From assembly GCF_010671595.1 (NCBI RefSeq), contig NZ_JAABOP010000001.1:806001-870000 (forward strand): 64,000 nt of DNA. Reading direction: 5' to 3'. Of the stretch, positions 49,618 to 59,531 are shown in pieces; the stretch's first letter is position 1; every line of letters starts with the position of its first letter. The position numbers and the translations under genes are program-made. The notes beneath the pieces were generated by a model. The model did no database searches and was not told the DNA's origin. It saw nothing but the letters and a program-made list of their open reading frames with translations. Source of the stretch: Muriicola jejuensis. Lineage in GTDB: Bacteria > Bacteroidota > Bacteroidia > Flavobacteriales > Flavobacteriaceae.

Positions 49618-52600
49618 CGCTTTATGACCTTAGTTGAATAGTTGATATACTCCCCGCTTACCCTGAGCAGATATACACCCGCCGGCAAACTGCCGAGTTC
49701 CATCCGTATGGATTCTTCTCCGCCCGCATACTGTGCGCTGTGCACCAACTGCCCAAGGAGGTTGTAAATATTTACTTGAATCCTTTCACCCACCGGGGGT
49801 ACAAATACCTCCAATTCTCCCTGGAACGGGTTGGGGTATACCACCGGATCCCGGCCTACCAGGACCACTTCTTCATATACTCCCTGGCAGGACAACGCAC
49901 CTGTGACCTTGATAGTATTTAATCCTGTCTTAAGGTTAAGGGTGTATTCCGCACCGGTCGTTTGGGTCAGGATTCCGTTTAGTTCCACATTGTAAAATTG
50001 AGACCCGCTGAGGCTGAGGGTGGCCCGAGATGCATCGGGATCCAGTGAGATGAGCACAGAGAGAGGATCAGGTTCGGAGATGACAAAATCAAAACAAAAT
50101 TCCTCATAGGTGATGCTTCCATCCGTGCCGTTAATACAGGCCGTATAATTTCCAGCAGACAGGTTTGTCAATTCAAAGGTGTTGTTGAAAGCGGAGGTCT
50201 CATTGATTCCATTCCCTGTGATGGAGAGGGAGTAGTCCAGAGCCGCATTTGCCGTGATCCGGATCACCCCGTCATTATTGCTTATACAGGACTCACTGGT
50301 AAGCTGTACGTTGAAATTGTTCTGCTCAAAGCGGTACACCGGGCATCCGTTTGCGTTAACCTCCGTATTCGGGGGCGTTCCCAGGCAGAGGTCGTCTCCG
50401 TCATCAAAAACGTTATCCCCGTCCGCATCAGGCCTGAATACGCCCTCCACACAGAGCTCCAGAGTAAAGTCCTGTATAAGTCCGCCATCGGCAGGGGCCG
50501 TATCCCTGACCAGCAAAATCCACTCTCCGAAAGAGGATTCCCCATTGAAGGAGGCCAGGGATCCCAGGGGTTTTACCGTACCACTGATGGCAGGGTTGCC
50601 CCCACAGACAAAAGGAGGTGCATCGTCGTCAAAAACTGCATTGACATTTTCCAGCTGTCCACAGGAATTGGAGGTCAGGATAACCTCGGTACCGGCCGGT
50701 GAGATCAGGCTGATGATGAGGTCGGATAAAAAGGTGTGATCGATATTTAAAGAGACATTGATATCCGCCACAGGCAGGTCATCCACCACAAGTATTCTAG
50801 CCTGTACCGTTGGCGTACCCGTTGAGGAGATGGATACCGGCAGACCCTGGGCGCTTTTGAATTTGCAGTTTACCGGCAGGGTTGTAAAACTGAAGGCACT
50901 TCCATAGACTCCTTCCCCGCAGTTTGTAACCGGTTTAACCCTCCAGTAATAGGTGGTTTCGGGCAACAGGGCCTCCGCTGTATAACTCTTGTCGATAATC
51001 CTGGCAGACTGTACGATGTTCGTGAATGAGGGGTCTGAAGCTATCTGTACATCATAGGTATTGTTGATGGCCGGAGTGTCCCAGCTCAGGATTGGCCTCA
51101 GCGGTATTCCTGAGGAGGAATTCGCGGGACTCAGAAGAGTGACCTCCGGGAATTCTGTGTCGAAGACATTCAGGAGCACGGTAACCTCCTGGGTAAAGGA
51201 TGGGGCTGTTGCTCTGATCTGTATGGGATATTGACCCTCTGCAACGGAGGAGGTATTGGAGATGGTCAGGTCTACCGGGGTTCCGTTGGCAGTAGCGGTC
51301 CCGGGCAGGAAGCTCGCCCCTAGTCCACCGGGTAAGCCGACAGCACTGAAGGTCACCTCCTCATTAAAACCCCCGTAGGTCTGGTACACAAACGGAATGA
51401 CCTCGTCTGCCGGCTGGCAGACGTCAAAGGCCAGGTCCTCCAACTGGAGTACAAAGGGAGATTCCTCAATGGTGAAATTGGTACTGTTCAGCGCGAAGAA
51501 CACATTCTGCAGGCCTTTAACCATGATCCGGGCCGTAGAGGTGGCATCCCCCGGCAGCAATACCTCATGAGATCCATCGTTCTCCGCCTTATCTGACAGG
51601 ACGATCGGAAAGGTGAGGCCTCCGTCAAGAGACAGGAGGATTTCTACGAATTGAGCATTTATTGGTGGGGAGTTGGTGTTGGCCACATCCCAGGTCACGG
51701 TTTGAACGGTCCCGGCACTATAGGTCTCAGATGCAGACTGAGAGAGAACCGTAAAAGGCCCGGCCGCATTGCTGACACGTATATTCAACACATCAGAAGC
51801 GACCTGCCCCCCTTCCGCTGCATTGTCCCTTACAGTCAGGGCAAAATTCATCTCCCTCTGTACATTGGAAACGGATTCCCAGGCAGAGTTGATGGGCGGA
51901 TTGGTCTGCGTTAACTGACCCTGTACCACTCGGGAAAGCCTTGGGAAGTATCGTTTCGGGGAGGTGGTTGGCGGCAGGGATCGGAAATTGGCCCCACTGG
52001 CATTCTGGGGGCCGAAAGTACTGGTGGTGACCACCCCGTTGTCTATCTGTTCCCAAGTGTAGGTTAGCACGTCTGATGGGTCGGGGTCAGAGGCTACACC
52101 GGACAGGACAAATGCGGTACCCTTCGGAATCACATAGTCTTCAGATGGGGTAATTACAGGGGGTGAGTTGGCAATTGCGGTCTCCACCGCACAGCTGGTG
52201 GTAAGGACATAGGCCGAGATCTGAAAGATGCTGTAATAGTGAAAATAATCATCTCCGTTACTCTGAACATTCTCCCCCTGAACTATTCCCGCGTATCCCA
52301 TAATCGTGGAACCGCTGGCGGGCTCTGCCTGTACTCCGGTCCCTTCGGAATCGAATGACCAGGTGTGATTGGCCCCGAACTGGTGGCCCAGTTCATGAGA
52401 CACATAATCCAGGTCGAACAGGTCTCCTTGCGGGTTCAGGGCTGCCGAATAGGCACTTCCCTTCTGGTTGGTCCGGCAAACCGACCCGATAAAACCGGCA
52501 TTCCCCCCATTGGTATCTTCGTGGAACAGGTGCCCTACGTCGTAATTGAGGTCGCCTATCAAATTGTTTAGGGTGGTTTGTACCTCTGAATTGAGATTCG

Positions 52601-53390
52601 CCTGGTAAGGATCTGTCTCCGGATTCGTATAGATAACCAGATCATTGTCAGCAACCAGTTCCAGGGTGATGCCCAGATCCGTGATGAATACTTCGTTCAC
52701 CCTGGTGAGCGTGGCATTGATGGCAGCCAGGGCATCTGCGACCGTTCCCCCGTGATACTGAGTGTATTCTCCTGTGGCAGAAACAGCAATCCTGTATTTC
52801 CTCAGGCGCTGATCATCAACGAGTTTGGCCGTACTTTCCCGGGCAGATTCCATCCGTTTGTCCTCAGTGGCACACACGAATTTATCGGCTTCCCCAGAAT
52901 CCCCTTTCCGGTTGTAGAGGACGTACTCCTCTGACTGGCGGGTAACCCTCTGCATAAACCACTTTCTCTCTTCTCCCGAAATGACGAACATGGCTTCGAT
53001 CCCGTTTTGTGAGACACTGAAGCGAACCCTCTTGTTGGGATCATTTACAGCCGTACCAGTGAAGGATCTGATCTGTGGATACCGGGCTGTGAGCCCCGGG
53101 TCAAAAACGGGGGTTTCTTCCACCGTATACGCCTCCAGTCTACCCTCGGGGGAAGGGAAAAATACCTGAGTCTTGTCAGTTGTTTTGGAAGTGATACGGG
53201 TGAGTTCCCTGTTGAGGTTTTCATTCTCCAGGGAATAAAATCGAAGTTGTTGGTCGTTCAGCCTTTCAATATCCGGGGGCAGGAGTTCGTTCTTTACCTC
53301 GGCGGGTTGCCAGTATCCCGTTTGCCCTGCAGCGTAAAAGCAGGCAAATAACATGGTTATTGGCAAAACAAGACGTAGTTTTGTCGTCAT
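49614..53390 (-). CDS. Reprolysin-type metalloprotease with P-domain and T9SS sorting domain
   Basis: A 1258-residue secreted protein. After the signal peptide (about 1-22) and a pro-region comes a metzincin catalytic domain with the zinc motif HELGHQFGANH near residues 332-342 (HExxHxxGxxH). Ig/fibronectin-like modules follow, then a proprotein-convertase P domain near 870-970 (LNIDHTFLSDLIISLISPAG). The last 75 residues form the type A C-terminal domain of type IX secretion (VYPNPFQGELEVFV ... GVYLLRVSG). It is therefore exported to the surface or medium, presumably to degrade proteins. Translationally coupled to the lipoprotein gene. Confidence 0.93.
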   Translation of the reverse strand: MTTKLRLVLPITMLFACFYAAGQTGYWQPAEVKNELLPPDIERLNDQQLRFYSLENENLNRELTRITSKTTDKTQVFFPSPEGRLEAYTVEETPVFDPGLTARYPQIRSFTGTAVNDPNKRVRFSVSQNGIEAMFVISGEERKWFMQRVTRQSEEYVLYNRKGDSGEADKFVCATEDKRMESARESTAKLVDDQRLRKYRIAVSATGEYTQYHGGTVADALAAINATLTRVNEVFITDLGITLELVADNDLVIYTNPETDPYQANLNSEVQTTLNNLIGDLNYDVGHLFHEDTNGGNAGFIGSVCRTNQKGSAYSAALNPQGDLFDLDYVSHELGHQFGANHTWSFDSEGTGVQAEPASGSTIMGYAGIVQGENVQSNGDDYFHYYSIFQISAYVLTTSCAVETAIANSPPVITPSEDYVIPKGTAFVLSGVASDPDPSDVLTYTWEQIDNGVVTTSTFGPQNASGANFRSLPPTTSPKRYFPRLSRVVQGQLTQTNPPINSAWESVSNVQREMNFALTVRDNAAEGGQVASDVLNIRVSNAAGPFTVLSQSASETYSAGTVQTVTWDVANTNSPPINAQFVEILLSLDGGLTFPIVLSDKAENDGSHEVLLPGDATSTARIMVKGLQNVFFALNSTNFTIEESPFVLQLEDLAFDVCQPADEVIPFVYQTYGGFNEEVTFSAVGLPGGLGASFLPGTATANGTPVDLTISNTSSVAEGQYPIQIRATAPSFTQEVTVLLNVFDTEFPEVTLLSPANSSSGIPLRPILSWDTPAINNTYDVQIASDPSFTNIVQSARIIDKSYTAEALLPETTYYWRVKPVTNCGEGVYGSAFSFTTLPVNCKFKSAQGLPVSISSTGTPTVQARILVVDDLPVADINVSLNIDHTFLSDLIISLISPAGTEVILTSNSCGQLENVNAVFDDDAPPFVCGGNPAISGTVKPLGSLASFNGESSFGEWILLVRDTAPADGGLIQDFTLELCVEGVFRPDADGDNVFDDGDDLCLGTPPNTEVNANGCPVYRFEQNNFNVQLTSESCISNNDGVIRITANAALDYSLSITGNGINETSAFNNTFELTNLSAGNYTACINGTDGSITYEEFCFDFVISEPDPLSVLISLDPDASRATLSLSGSQFYNVELNGILTQTTGAEYTLNLKTGLNTIKVTGALSCQGVYEEVVLVGRDPVVYPNPFQGELEVFVPPVGERIQVNIYNLLGQLVHSAQYAGGEESIRMELGSLPAGVYLLRVSGEYINYSTKVIKR

Positions 53391-53438
53391 TCGGGGACTT
53401 TAAAAAATTAAAAATAAGTTTTTTTATTTTTCCAGCGA

Positions 53439-54365
53439 GTGATTACAGTCCAAAGCATTTCTAAATACGATAAAAACCAGGCCTCGGTCATAACCATAGG
53501 TACTTTTGACGGGGTCCATATTGGCCACAGGCTTATCCTGGAGCGCCTCATAAATGATGCCAGAATGAATAAGCGGGTGGCTATCGTACTGACCTTTTTC
53601 CCCCACCCCAGGATGGTTCTGCAGAAGGACACAGATCTGAAACTCCTCAATACCATCGAAGAAAAAAAGCAGATTCTCGACAGTCTCGGTATAGATTATC
53701 TCATCATCCAGCCCTTTACCAAGACCTTTTCCAGGCTGAGCGCAACGGCCTTTGTCAGGGATGTCCTGGTCAATGCGCTTCATACCAAAAAAGTCATCAT
53801 TGGATATGACCACCGTTTCGGGCGTAACCGGAACGCCAATATCAACGACCTTATCGCCTTTGGCAACGCCCTTGATTTTGAGGTGGAGGAGATCCCGGCT
53901 CAGGAAATAGAAGCCGTTGCGGTGAGTTCTACTAAGATCAGGAATGCTCTGCTCCAGGGGGATGTGGCCACGGCCAATGCCTACCTGGGCTACGACTTTA
54001 TGCTCACTGGAAAGGTCATCAAGGGGAAAGGCCTGGGTAAACAGCTCGGTTATCCCACGGCTAATTTAAAGATCGAAGAATCCTATAAGCTGATCCCTAA
54101 AAACGGGGTGTATGTAGTCAGGAGTACCCTTATGGGGCGAACCGTTCACGGGATGATGAACATAGGGTACAACCCCACCGTAAACGGTCAGGAGCACGGC
54201 ATTGAGGTCCATTTCTTCGATTTGGACACAGACCTTTACCATCAAACCATACAGGTCCATATCCTGGAGTGGATCCGGGAGGAACAAAAGTTCAACTCCC
54301 TGGACGACCTGAAGGATCAATTGTCCAGGGACACGGAGAGCGCGAAACGTATAATTTCGGGTTAA
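53439..54365 (+). CDS. ribF: Bifunctional riboflavin kinase/FAD synthetase
   Basis: Converts riboflavin to FMN and FAD. The 308-residue protein has the N-terminal adenylyltransferase domain (ITIGTFDGVHIGHRLILERL, GYDHRFGRNRN, SSTKIRNALLQGDV) and the C-terminal flavokinase domain (GKGLGKQLGYPTANL, NIGYNPTVNG). The start codon is GTG at 53439, 48 bp from the divergent protease gene in a very AT-rich gap. The next gene begins on the base after its stop. No FMN riboswitch is visible. Confidence 0.97.
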   Translation: MITVQSISKYDKNQASVITIGTFDGVHIGHRLILERLINDARMNKRVAIVLTFFPHPRMVLQKDTDLKLLNTIEEKKQILDSLGIDYLIIQPFTKTFSRLSATAFVRDVLVNALHTKKVIIGYDHRFGRNRNANINDLIAFGNALDFEVEEIPAQEIEAVAVSSTKIRNALLQGDVATANAYLGYDFMLTGKVIKGKGLGKQLGYPTANLKIEESYKLIPKNGVYVVRSTLMGRTVHGMMNIGYNPTVNGQEHGIEVHFFDLDTDLYHQTIQVHILEWIREEQKFNSLDDLKDQLSRDTESAKRIISG

Positions 54366-55688
54366 ATGTGGCAGCAGGCGTTATTTAAAAGGGTAGACAA
54401 CACTCCCCTAATCGTCTTCAGGATCTTTTTTGGACTGCTGATCAGCTTCGAATGTTTTGGTGCCATCCTCACAGGCTGGGTGCGAAGGGTCTTTATTGAA
54501 CCGGCCTTCACTTTTACTTTCATAGGTTTTGAATGGCTGCAACCCCTGCCGGGAAACTGGATGTATTTGTACTTTGCACTCATGGGTACCCTGGGCCTTT
54601 GCATCGCCCTTGGTTATAAATACCGGTGGAGTATCATAACCTTCACCCTGATGTGGACCGCGGTCTACCTCATGCAAAAAACCGCCTATAACAACCATTA
54701 CTACCTGCTCATCCTCATCTCCTTCCTGATGTGTTTCACACCGGCAGAGCGATATGCTTCCCTCGACAGCAGGAAAAACCCAACCCTGCTTTCCAACCAT
54801 ATGCCTGCCTGGGTGAGGTGGACCGTGATCTTCCAGTTGTTTATAGTTTATACCTACGCAGCCATCGCCAAGCTTTATGGAGACTGGCTCGATTTCTCCA
54901 TCATTGCCATCCTTCTAAAGGGAAAGGCCTCCTATCCCCTCATTGGGGAGTGGCTGCAGCACCCCTGGGTGCATTATGTGGTAGGTGTTACGGGTATCGT
55001 GTTCGACATGCTGATCGTACCGGCCCTCCTCTGGAAACCCACAAGGAAATGGGCCTTCGGATTTTCTATCTTTTTCCACCTGTTCAATTCCATCGTGTTC
55101 CAGATCGGCATTTTCCCCTATCTGGCCCTGGCCTTTACAGTCTTTTTCTTTCCGCCTGAAACGATCCGCAGGATCTTCCTTCCGGGAAAAACCCCGTATG
55201 CAGGAGAAGAGATCCGCGTTCCTACATACAAAAAGCCTCTCCTGCTCGGCCTGGGGATCTATTTCATATTCCAGATCGGGCTGCCACTGCGCCATCACTT
55301 TATAGCGGATGACGTCCTTTGGACAGAGGAAGGCCACCGAATGAGCTGGAGGATGATGCTGAGGGCGCGATCCGGCCTGGTGCAGTTTATGGTCAGGGAA
55401 AATCAGACAGGGGAGACTTCCGTCGTTCATCCGGGTTTATACCTGAGTTCCCAACAGTTGGAAAAGGTATCCTGTTACCCGGACTATATCTGGCAGTTTG
55501 CCCAGTTCCTGCGAAAGGAATACGCCAAGGAAGGAAAGGAGGTCTCGGTCTTTGCCAAAGCACGCGTTAGCATCAACGGAAAGCCACTCCAGCCATTTAC
55601 CGACCCTTCGGTGGACTTGGCCGCCGAAAAGTGGAGTCATTTCAAACACCATTCCTGGATCCTGCCATCCCCCCTCAGATCGGATTGA
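54366..55688 (+). CDS. HTTM domain membrane protein (vitamin K gamma-carboxylase-like)
   Basis: A 440-residue membrane protein of the HTTM family, related to the membrane part of vitamin K-dependent gamma-glutamyl carboxylase. Several helices between residues 15 and 260 include MQKTAYNNHYYLLILISFLM, FQLFIVYTYAAIAKLYGDW and a histidine-containing FSIFFHLFNSIVFQIGIFPY. The C-terminal 150 residues form a soluble domain (RHHFIADDVLWTEEGHRMSW). In bacteria its reaction is unknown. It starts directly after the ribF stop, so it is probably cotranslated. Confidence 0.85.
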   Translation: MWQQALFKRVDNTPLIVFRIFFGLLISFECFGAILTGWVRRVFIEPAFTFTFIGFEWLQPLPGNWMYLYFALMGTLGLCIALGYKYRWSIITFTLMWTAVYLMQKTAYNNHYYLLILISFLMCFTPAERYASLDSRKNPTLLSNHMPAWVRWTVIFQLFIVYTYAAIAKLYGDWLDFSIIAILLKGKASYPLIGEWLQHPWVHYVVGVTGIVFDMLIVPALLWKPTRKWAFGFSIFFHLFNSIVFQIGIFPYLALAFTVFFFPPETIRRIFLPGKTPYAGEEIRVPTYKKPLLLGLGIYFIFQIGLPLRHHFIADDVLWTEEGHRMSWRMMLRARSGLVQFMVRENQTGETSVVHPGLYLSSQQLEKVSCYPDYIWQFAQFLRKEYAKEGKEVSVFAKARVSINGKPLQPFTDPSVDLAAEKWSHFKHHSWILPSPLRSD

Positions 55689-55756
55689 AATTCCCTGGCA
55701 GGCGGTCCCTTCGATTTCGCCAATTAAGCGTAAATTTGTGCCCTAATCTCAGGTGA

Positions 55757-57028
55757 ATGCTAGTATTACAAACCGTACGGGAAAACAGGGAAGACCTTAT
55801 CAAGGCGCTGAAAAAAAGGAATCTTGATGCAGAGCCCCTGCTCAACCAGGTTTCCGAACTCGATGAAAAACGCAGGGCCATTCAAACGCGAATGGACGCA
55901 ACCCTGGCCCAGCTGAATGCCACCTCAAAGGAGATCGGGATCCTGTTCAAATCCGGGAAAGCCAAAGAAGCACAGGAACTCAAGGAGAGATCTGCACAGT
56001 TCAAAGAAGAATCCAAAAAACTGGGAGAGGAGTTAAATGAAGTGACCTCGGCACTGGACCAGGCCCTCTATCTCATCCCCAATGTACCCCACCACCTGGT
56101 CCCTGCCGGAAATTCTTCTGAGGACAATGAGGAGGTCATGAGGGAAGGGGACATTCCTGTTCTCATGGAGGGAGCACTACCCCACTGGGAACTCGCTAAA
56201 AAATACGACATCATTGACTTTGAGCTGGGCGTAAAGATCACAGGGGCAGGTTTCCCTGTGTACAAGGGAAAAGGCGCTAAATTACAACGCGCCCTAATCA
56301 CCTACTTCCTGGACCGGAATACAGCCGCGGGATACCAGGAGATACAGGTCCCACACCTGGTGAATGCAGCCTCAGGTTTTGGTACGGGTCAGCTCCCCGA
56401 CAAGGAAGGCCAGATGTATCACGTGACGGCAGACGACCTCTACCTTATCCCTACCGCGGAGGTGCCTGTGACGAATATACTCAGGGATACCATCCTCCAG
56501 GCAAAGGACCTGCCTGTTTGTTATACGGGATATACCCCTTGTTTCAGGCGGGAAGCGGGCAGTTACGGGTCGCATGTACGCGGACTCAACCGCCTGCACC
56601 AATTTGACAAGGTTGAGATCGTGCGGGTTGAGGAACCTTCTAATTCCTACAAAGCCCTGGACGCCATGGTAGAACACGTCAAAGGCATTTTGAGAGAGCT
56701 GAAACTACCCTACCGGGTGCTGCGCCTCTGCGGAGGCGACCTGGGGTTCACCTCCGCCCTTACCTACGATTTCGAGGTTTTCTCCACAGCACAGGACAAA
56801 TGGCTGGAGATCAGCTCAGTATCCAATTTTGAGACCTATCAGGCCAACCGCCTGAAACTCAGGTACAGGGATGAAAACGGAAAGACCCAGTTGGCCCATA
56901 CCCTCAACGGCAGCTCCCTGGCTCTCCCAAGGGTACTGGCAGGGATCCTGGAGAACTACCAGACGGAAAAGGGCATCAAAGTTCCGGAGGTCCTCATACC
57001 CTACACGGGTTTTGACATCATAGATTAA
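55757..57028 (+). CDS. serS: Seryl-tRNA synthetase
   Basis: Charges tRNA-Ser. The 423-residue class II synthetase has an N-terminal coiled-coil arm (about residues 30-105), the TAEVPVTN and TPCFRREAGSYG segments (motif 2, serine and ATP site) and motif 3 NGSSLALPRVLAGILENYQ near the C-terminus. Length fits the bacterial norm of about 420-430. A 68-bp gap with no visible promoter separates it from the HTTM gene. Confidence 0.98.
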   Translation: MLVLQTVRENREDLIKALKKRNLDAEPLLNQVSELDEKRRAIQTRMDATLAQLNATSKEIGILFKSGKAKEAQELKERSAQFKEESKKLGEELNEVTSALDQALYLIPNVPHHLVPAGNSSEDNEEVMREGDIPVLMEGALPHWELAKKYDIIDFELGVKITGAGFPVYKGKGAKLQRALITYFLDRNTAAGYQEIQVPHLVNAASGFGTGQLPDKEGQMYHVTADDLYLIPTAEVPVTNILRDTILQAKDLPVCYTGYTPCFRREAGSYGSHVRGLNRLHQFDKVEIVRVEEPSNSYKALDAMVEHVKGILRELKLPYRVLRLCGGDLGFTSALTYDFEVFSTAQDKWLEISSVSNFETYQANRLKLRYRDENGKTQLAHTLNGSSLALPRVLAGILENYQTEKGIKVPEVLIPYTGFDIID

Positions 57029-57080
57029 GATTTCCTAAATAGTATTTCTTCCCTGATTGGATTACCTTTGAGTTAGATCC

Positions 57081-58868
57081 ATGAAGAAGACCTTTGTTTT
57101 ATGGTTATGCCTTGTTCTTTCCTTCCCTTTGTGGGGTCAGGATGATTTCCTTGCCAAACAATACCTGAACAACGGGGAATACGAGAAAGCCATGGCCTTT
57201 TATGAACGCCTCGTAGCACAGAATCCGAGGAGGATGGACTTTGCAGAGAACCTGGTGAATTGTTACCAGCAACTGGAGGAATACGCCAAGGCTGAGGCAT
57301 TTTTGCAGGGCAGGATCGCCACGGGCAGTGCCTACCCCACCATTTACATAGACCTCGGATATAATTACCGGCTGCAGAACAAGGTCGATCAGGCGCTATC
57401 GAACTACGAGAAGGCCCTGGAGGCCATTGAGAAGAACCCCAACTACGGCTACGGAATAGGCGTGGGTTTTCAGCGTTATGCCCTTTTGGATTATGCCCTG
57501 AAAGCCTATGAAAGGGCTATGGAACTCAATCCTGATCTGGACTATCACTTTCAGATCGCCCTGATCTATGGGGAACAGGGAAATATTGAAAAAATGTTTC
57601 AGGCCTATTTGGAACTTCTGGGCAATGGCAGGGCCAGTATTGGCAATGTCCTTGGCAAGATCGGTGATTTTATCAGTGAAGACCCCACCGCAGAGAACAA
57701 CCAATTGCTGAAGAAGGTAGTACTGGAAAAAGCACAAAAGGAACCCGCCATTTTGTGGAATGAGATGCTGAGCTGGTTGTTTGTACAGCAAAGGCAGTTC
57801 AACTCGGCCTTCCTGCAGGAAAAGGCCATATACAAGAGGACCGGTGAAGCCTCCATGGAAAGGGTGATCTCCCTCGGCAACAATGCCCTTAATGAGGGAT
57901 CTTCCTCCGTTGCATCCGAAATATTCAGCTATATAGAAAAGAACAGCAACGATCCCGTCACAAAGCTGAATGCCCAGCTCAACCTCATAGACATCGAGCT
58001 CCTCACAGCCTCTCCAAAGGACTTTCCCGGTATAGAAAAGCAGTTCCAGGAACTCGTCACCACCTATGGGTATCAAGCCAATACCTTGCAACTACAGGTC
58101 GCCTATGCGAATTTCCTGACCTTTAAGCTGGGTGAATCAGCCAAGGCCATCCCCATCCTGAAAAGATCCCTGGAACTCCCTTTGCCGAAATACGCAGAAG
58201 CCTACATCAAAATGGCCCTGGGGGATATCCTGGTCTTTGATCAGCGCTTTAACGAGGCCCTTATCTATTTTTCCCAGATCCAGAAAAGCCTTAAGAACGA
58301 TATCCTCGGGCAGGAAGCCAGGTTCAAGGTGGCCCAGACCAGTTTCTACAAAGGGGATTTCCAGTGGGCACTGACCCAGTTGAAGGTGCTGAGAGGCTCC
58401 ACCTCACAGCTCACGGCCAACGATGCCATGCAGCTTAGTTTGCTGATCTCTGACAACTCCCTGGAAGATTCTACCCAAACTGCCCTGAAGAAATATGCCC
58501 GGGCAGACCTGCTCGCCTATCAAAACAAAAAGCGAGAAGCCATTGCGGTCCTGGACGAGATCCTGCTTCAGCACAAAGGTGAGAGCATTGAGGACGAAGC
58601 CTTATTGAAGCAGGCACAATTGCTGGCCGAAGCAGGGGACTACGATGCAGCCCTCTTTAATTACACGAAGATCATAGAATTCTACGCGGACGACATCCTT
58701 GCAGATGATGCCCATTTCGCCATGGCCGAATTATTCAGAACGGTGCTGGATCAGCCTGAAAAGGCCAAATACCATTACGAGCAGATCCTGTACAAATACC
58801 AGGACAGTTATTTTTTCCCCCAGGCCAGGAAGTATTTCAGGATCCTCAGAGGGGATGTGATCAATTAA
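57081..58868 (+). CDS. Exported TPR-repeat protein
   Basis: A 595-residue protein with a signal peptide (MKKTFVLWLCLVLSFPLWG) and tetratricopeptide repeats along its length, e.g. KQYLNNGEYEKAMAFYERLV (27-46), GYNYRLQNKVDQALSNYEKA (near 95), LDYALKAYERAMELNPDLDY (near 140), and in the last third AEAGDYDAALFNYTKIIEFY and DQPEKAKYHYEQILYKYQDS. It is likely a periplasmic scaffold for protein contacts. It precedes DUF4286-GGCT and rsmA at 10-bp spacing, a conserved neighbourhood in flavobacteria, but its specific role is unknown. Confidence 0.85.
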   Translation: MKKTFVLWLCLVLSFPLWGQDDFLAKQYLNNGEYEKAMAFYERLVAQNPRRMDFAENLVNCYQQLEEYAKAEAFLQGRIATGSAYPTIYIDLGYNYRLQNKVDQALSNYEKALEAIEKNPNYGYGIGVGFQRYALLDYALKAYERAMELNPDLDYHFQIALIYGEQGNIEKMFQAYLELLGNGRASIGNVLGKIGDFISEDPTAENNQLLKKVVLEKAQKEPAILWNEMLSWLFVQQRQFNSAFLQEKAIYKRTGEASMERVISLGNNALNEGSSSVASEIFSYIEKNSNDPVTKLNAQLNLIDIELLTASPKDFPGIEKQFQELVTTYGYQANTLQLQVAYANFLTFKLGESAKAIPILKRSLELPLPKYAEAYIKMALGDILVFDQRFNEALIYFSQIQKSLKNDILGQEARFKVAQTSFYKGDFQWALTQLKVLRGSTSQLTANDAMQLSLLISDNSLEDSTQTALKKYARADLLAYQNKKREAIAVLDEILLQHKGESIEDEALLKQAQLLAEAGDYDAALFNYTKIIEFYADDILADDAHFAMAELFRTVLDQPEKAKYHYEQILYKYQDSYFFPQARKYFRILRGDVIN

Positions 58869-58878
58869 AAAGGCCTTT

Positions 58879-59520
58879 ATGCTGATATACAATGTGACCC
58901 TGCACGTGGAAAATTCTATCCTTGCCCATTGGCTCGACTGGATGAAATCCACCCATATCCCCGAAGTGCTGGCCACCGGTAAATTTCTGGAAGCTACCAT
59001 GACCAGGATCCTCTCAGAGGAGGATACCGGGGGCACCTCCTATTCGGTGCAGTATAAGACCAGGGACCGCGACACCCTTGAACGCTACTACAGGGAAGAT
59101 GCCCCGAGACTTAGAAAGGAGACCGAGAAACTATTCGGGGATTCCGTTATCGCATTCAGGACAGAACTGGAGGTCCTGACCATTGAGAAAGCCCCTATGA
59201 AAAGTGCCACGGCCTATCTTTTTTCCTATGGTACCCTGCAGGAATCAGATGTTCAGAAAATGATCTTCTCCCGCACCCTGAGAGGGATCAAGGACAGCCT
59301 GAGGTCACATACCCTTTCGGAGGAAATGGTGGGTGGACTCTACCCCACGATCCGAAGTTCAGAAAACACAGATGACAGCGTACATGGTTTCGTCTATGTC
59401 ATCAGTGAAGAAGAGCTGACGCTGGTAGACGCCTATGAAGGAGAGGCCTATGAGAGGAAGCATGTAACCCTTGAATCAGGGATCAAAGCCTGGGTCTACC
59501 TCGGGAAAACCGGGTTTTAA
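58879..59520 (+). CDS. DUF4286 - gamma-glutamylcyclotransferase-like fusion protein
   Basis: A 213-residue two-domain protein. Residues 1-105 are a DUF4286 domain ([39 protein letters not shown]), a small ferredoxin-like unit normally encoded alone next to rsmA. Residues 112-213 are a GGCT/AIG2-like domain with [13 protein letters not shown], the turn [11 protein letters not shown] and the catalytic-type glutamate in [11 protein letters not shown]. The junction is an ordinary linker ([10 protein letters not shown]) with a possible internal ATG at 59197. The GGCT fold acts on gamma-glutamyl amines or peptides; the fused substrate is unknown. Confidence 0.82.
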   Translation: MLIYNVTLHVENSILAHWLDWMKSTHIPEVLATGKFLEATMTRILSEEDTGGTSYSVQYKTRDRDTLERYYREDAPRLRKETEKLFGDSVIAFRTELEVLTIEKAPMKSATAYLFSYGTLQESDVQKMIFSRTLRGIKDSLRSHTLSEEMVGGLYPTIRSSENTDDSVHGFVYVISEEELTLVDAYEGEAYERKHVTLESGIKAWVYLGKTGF

Positions 59521-59531
59521 TCACAGTTTTC

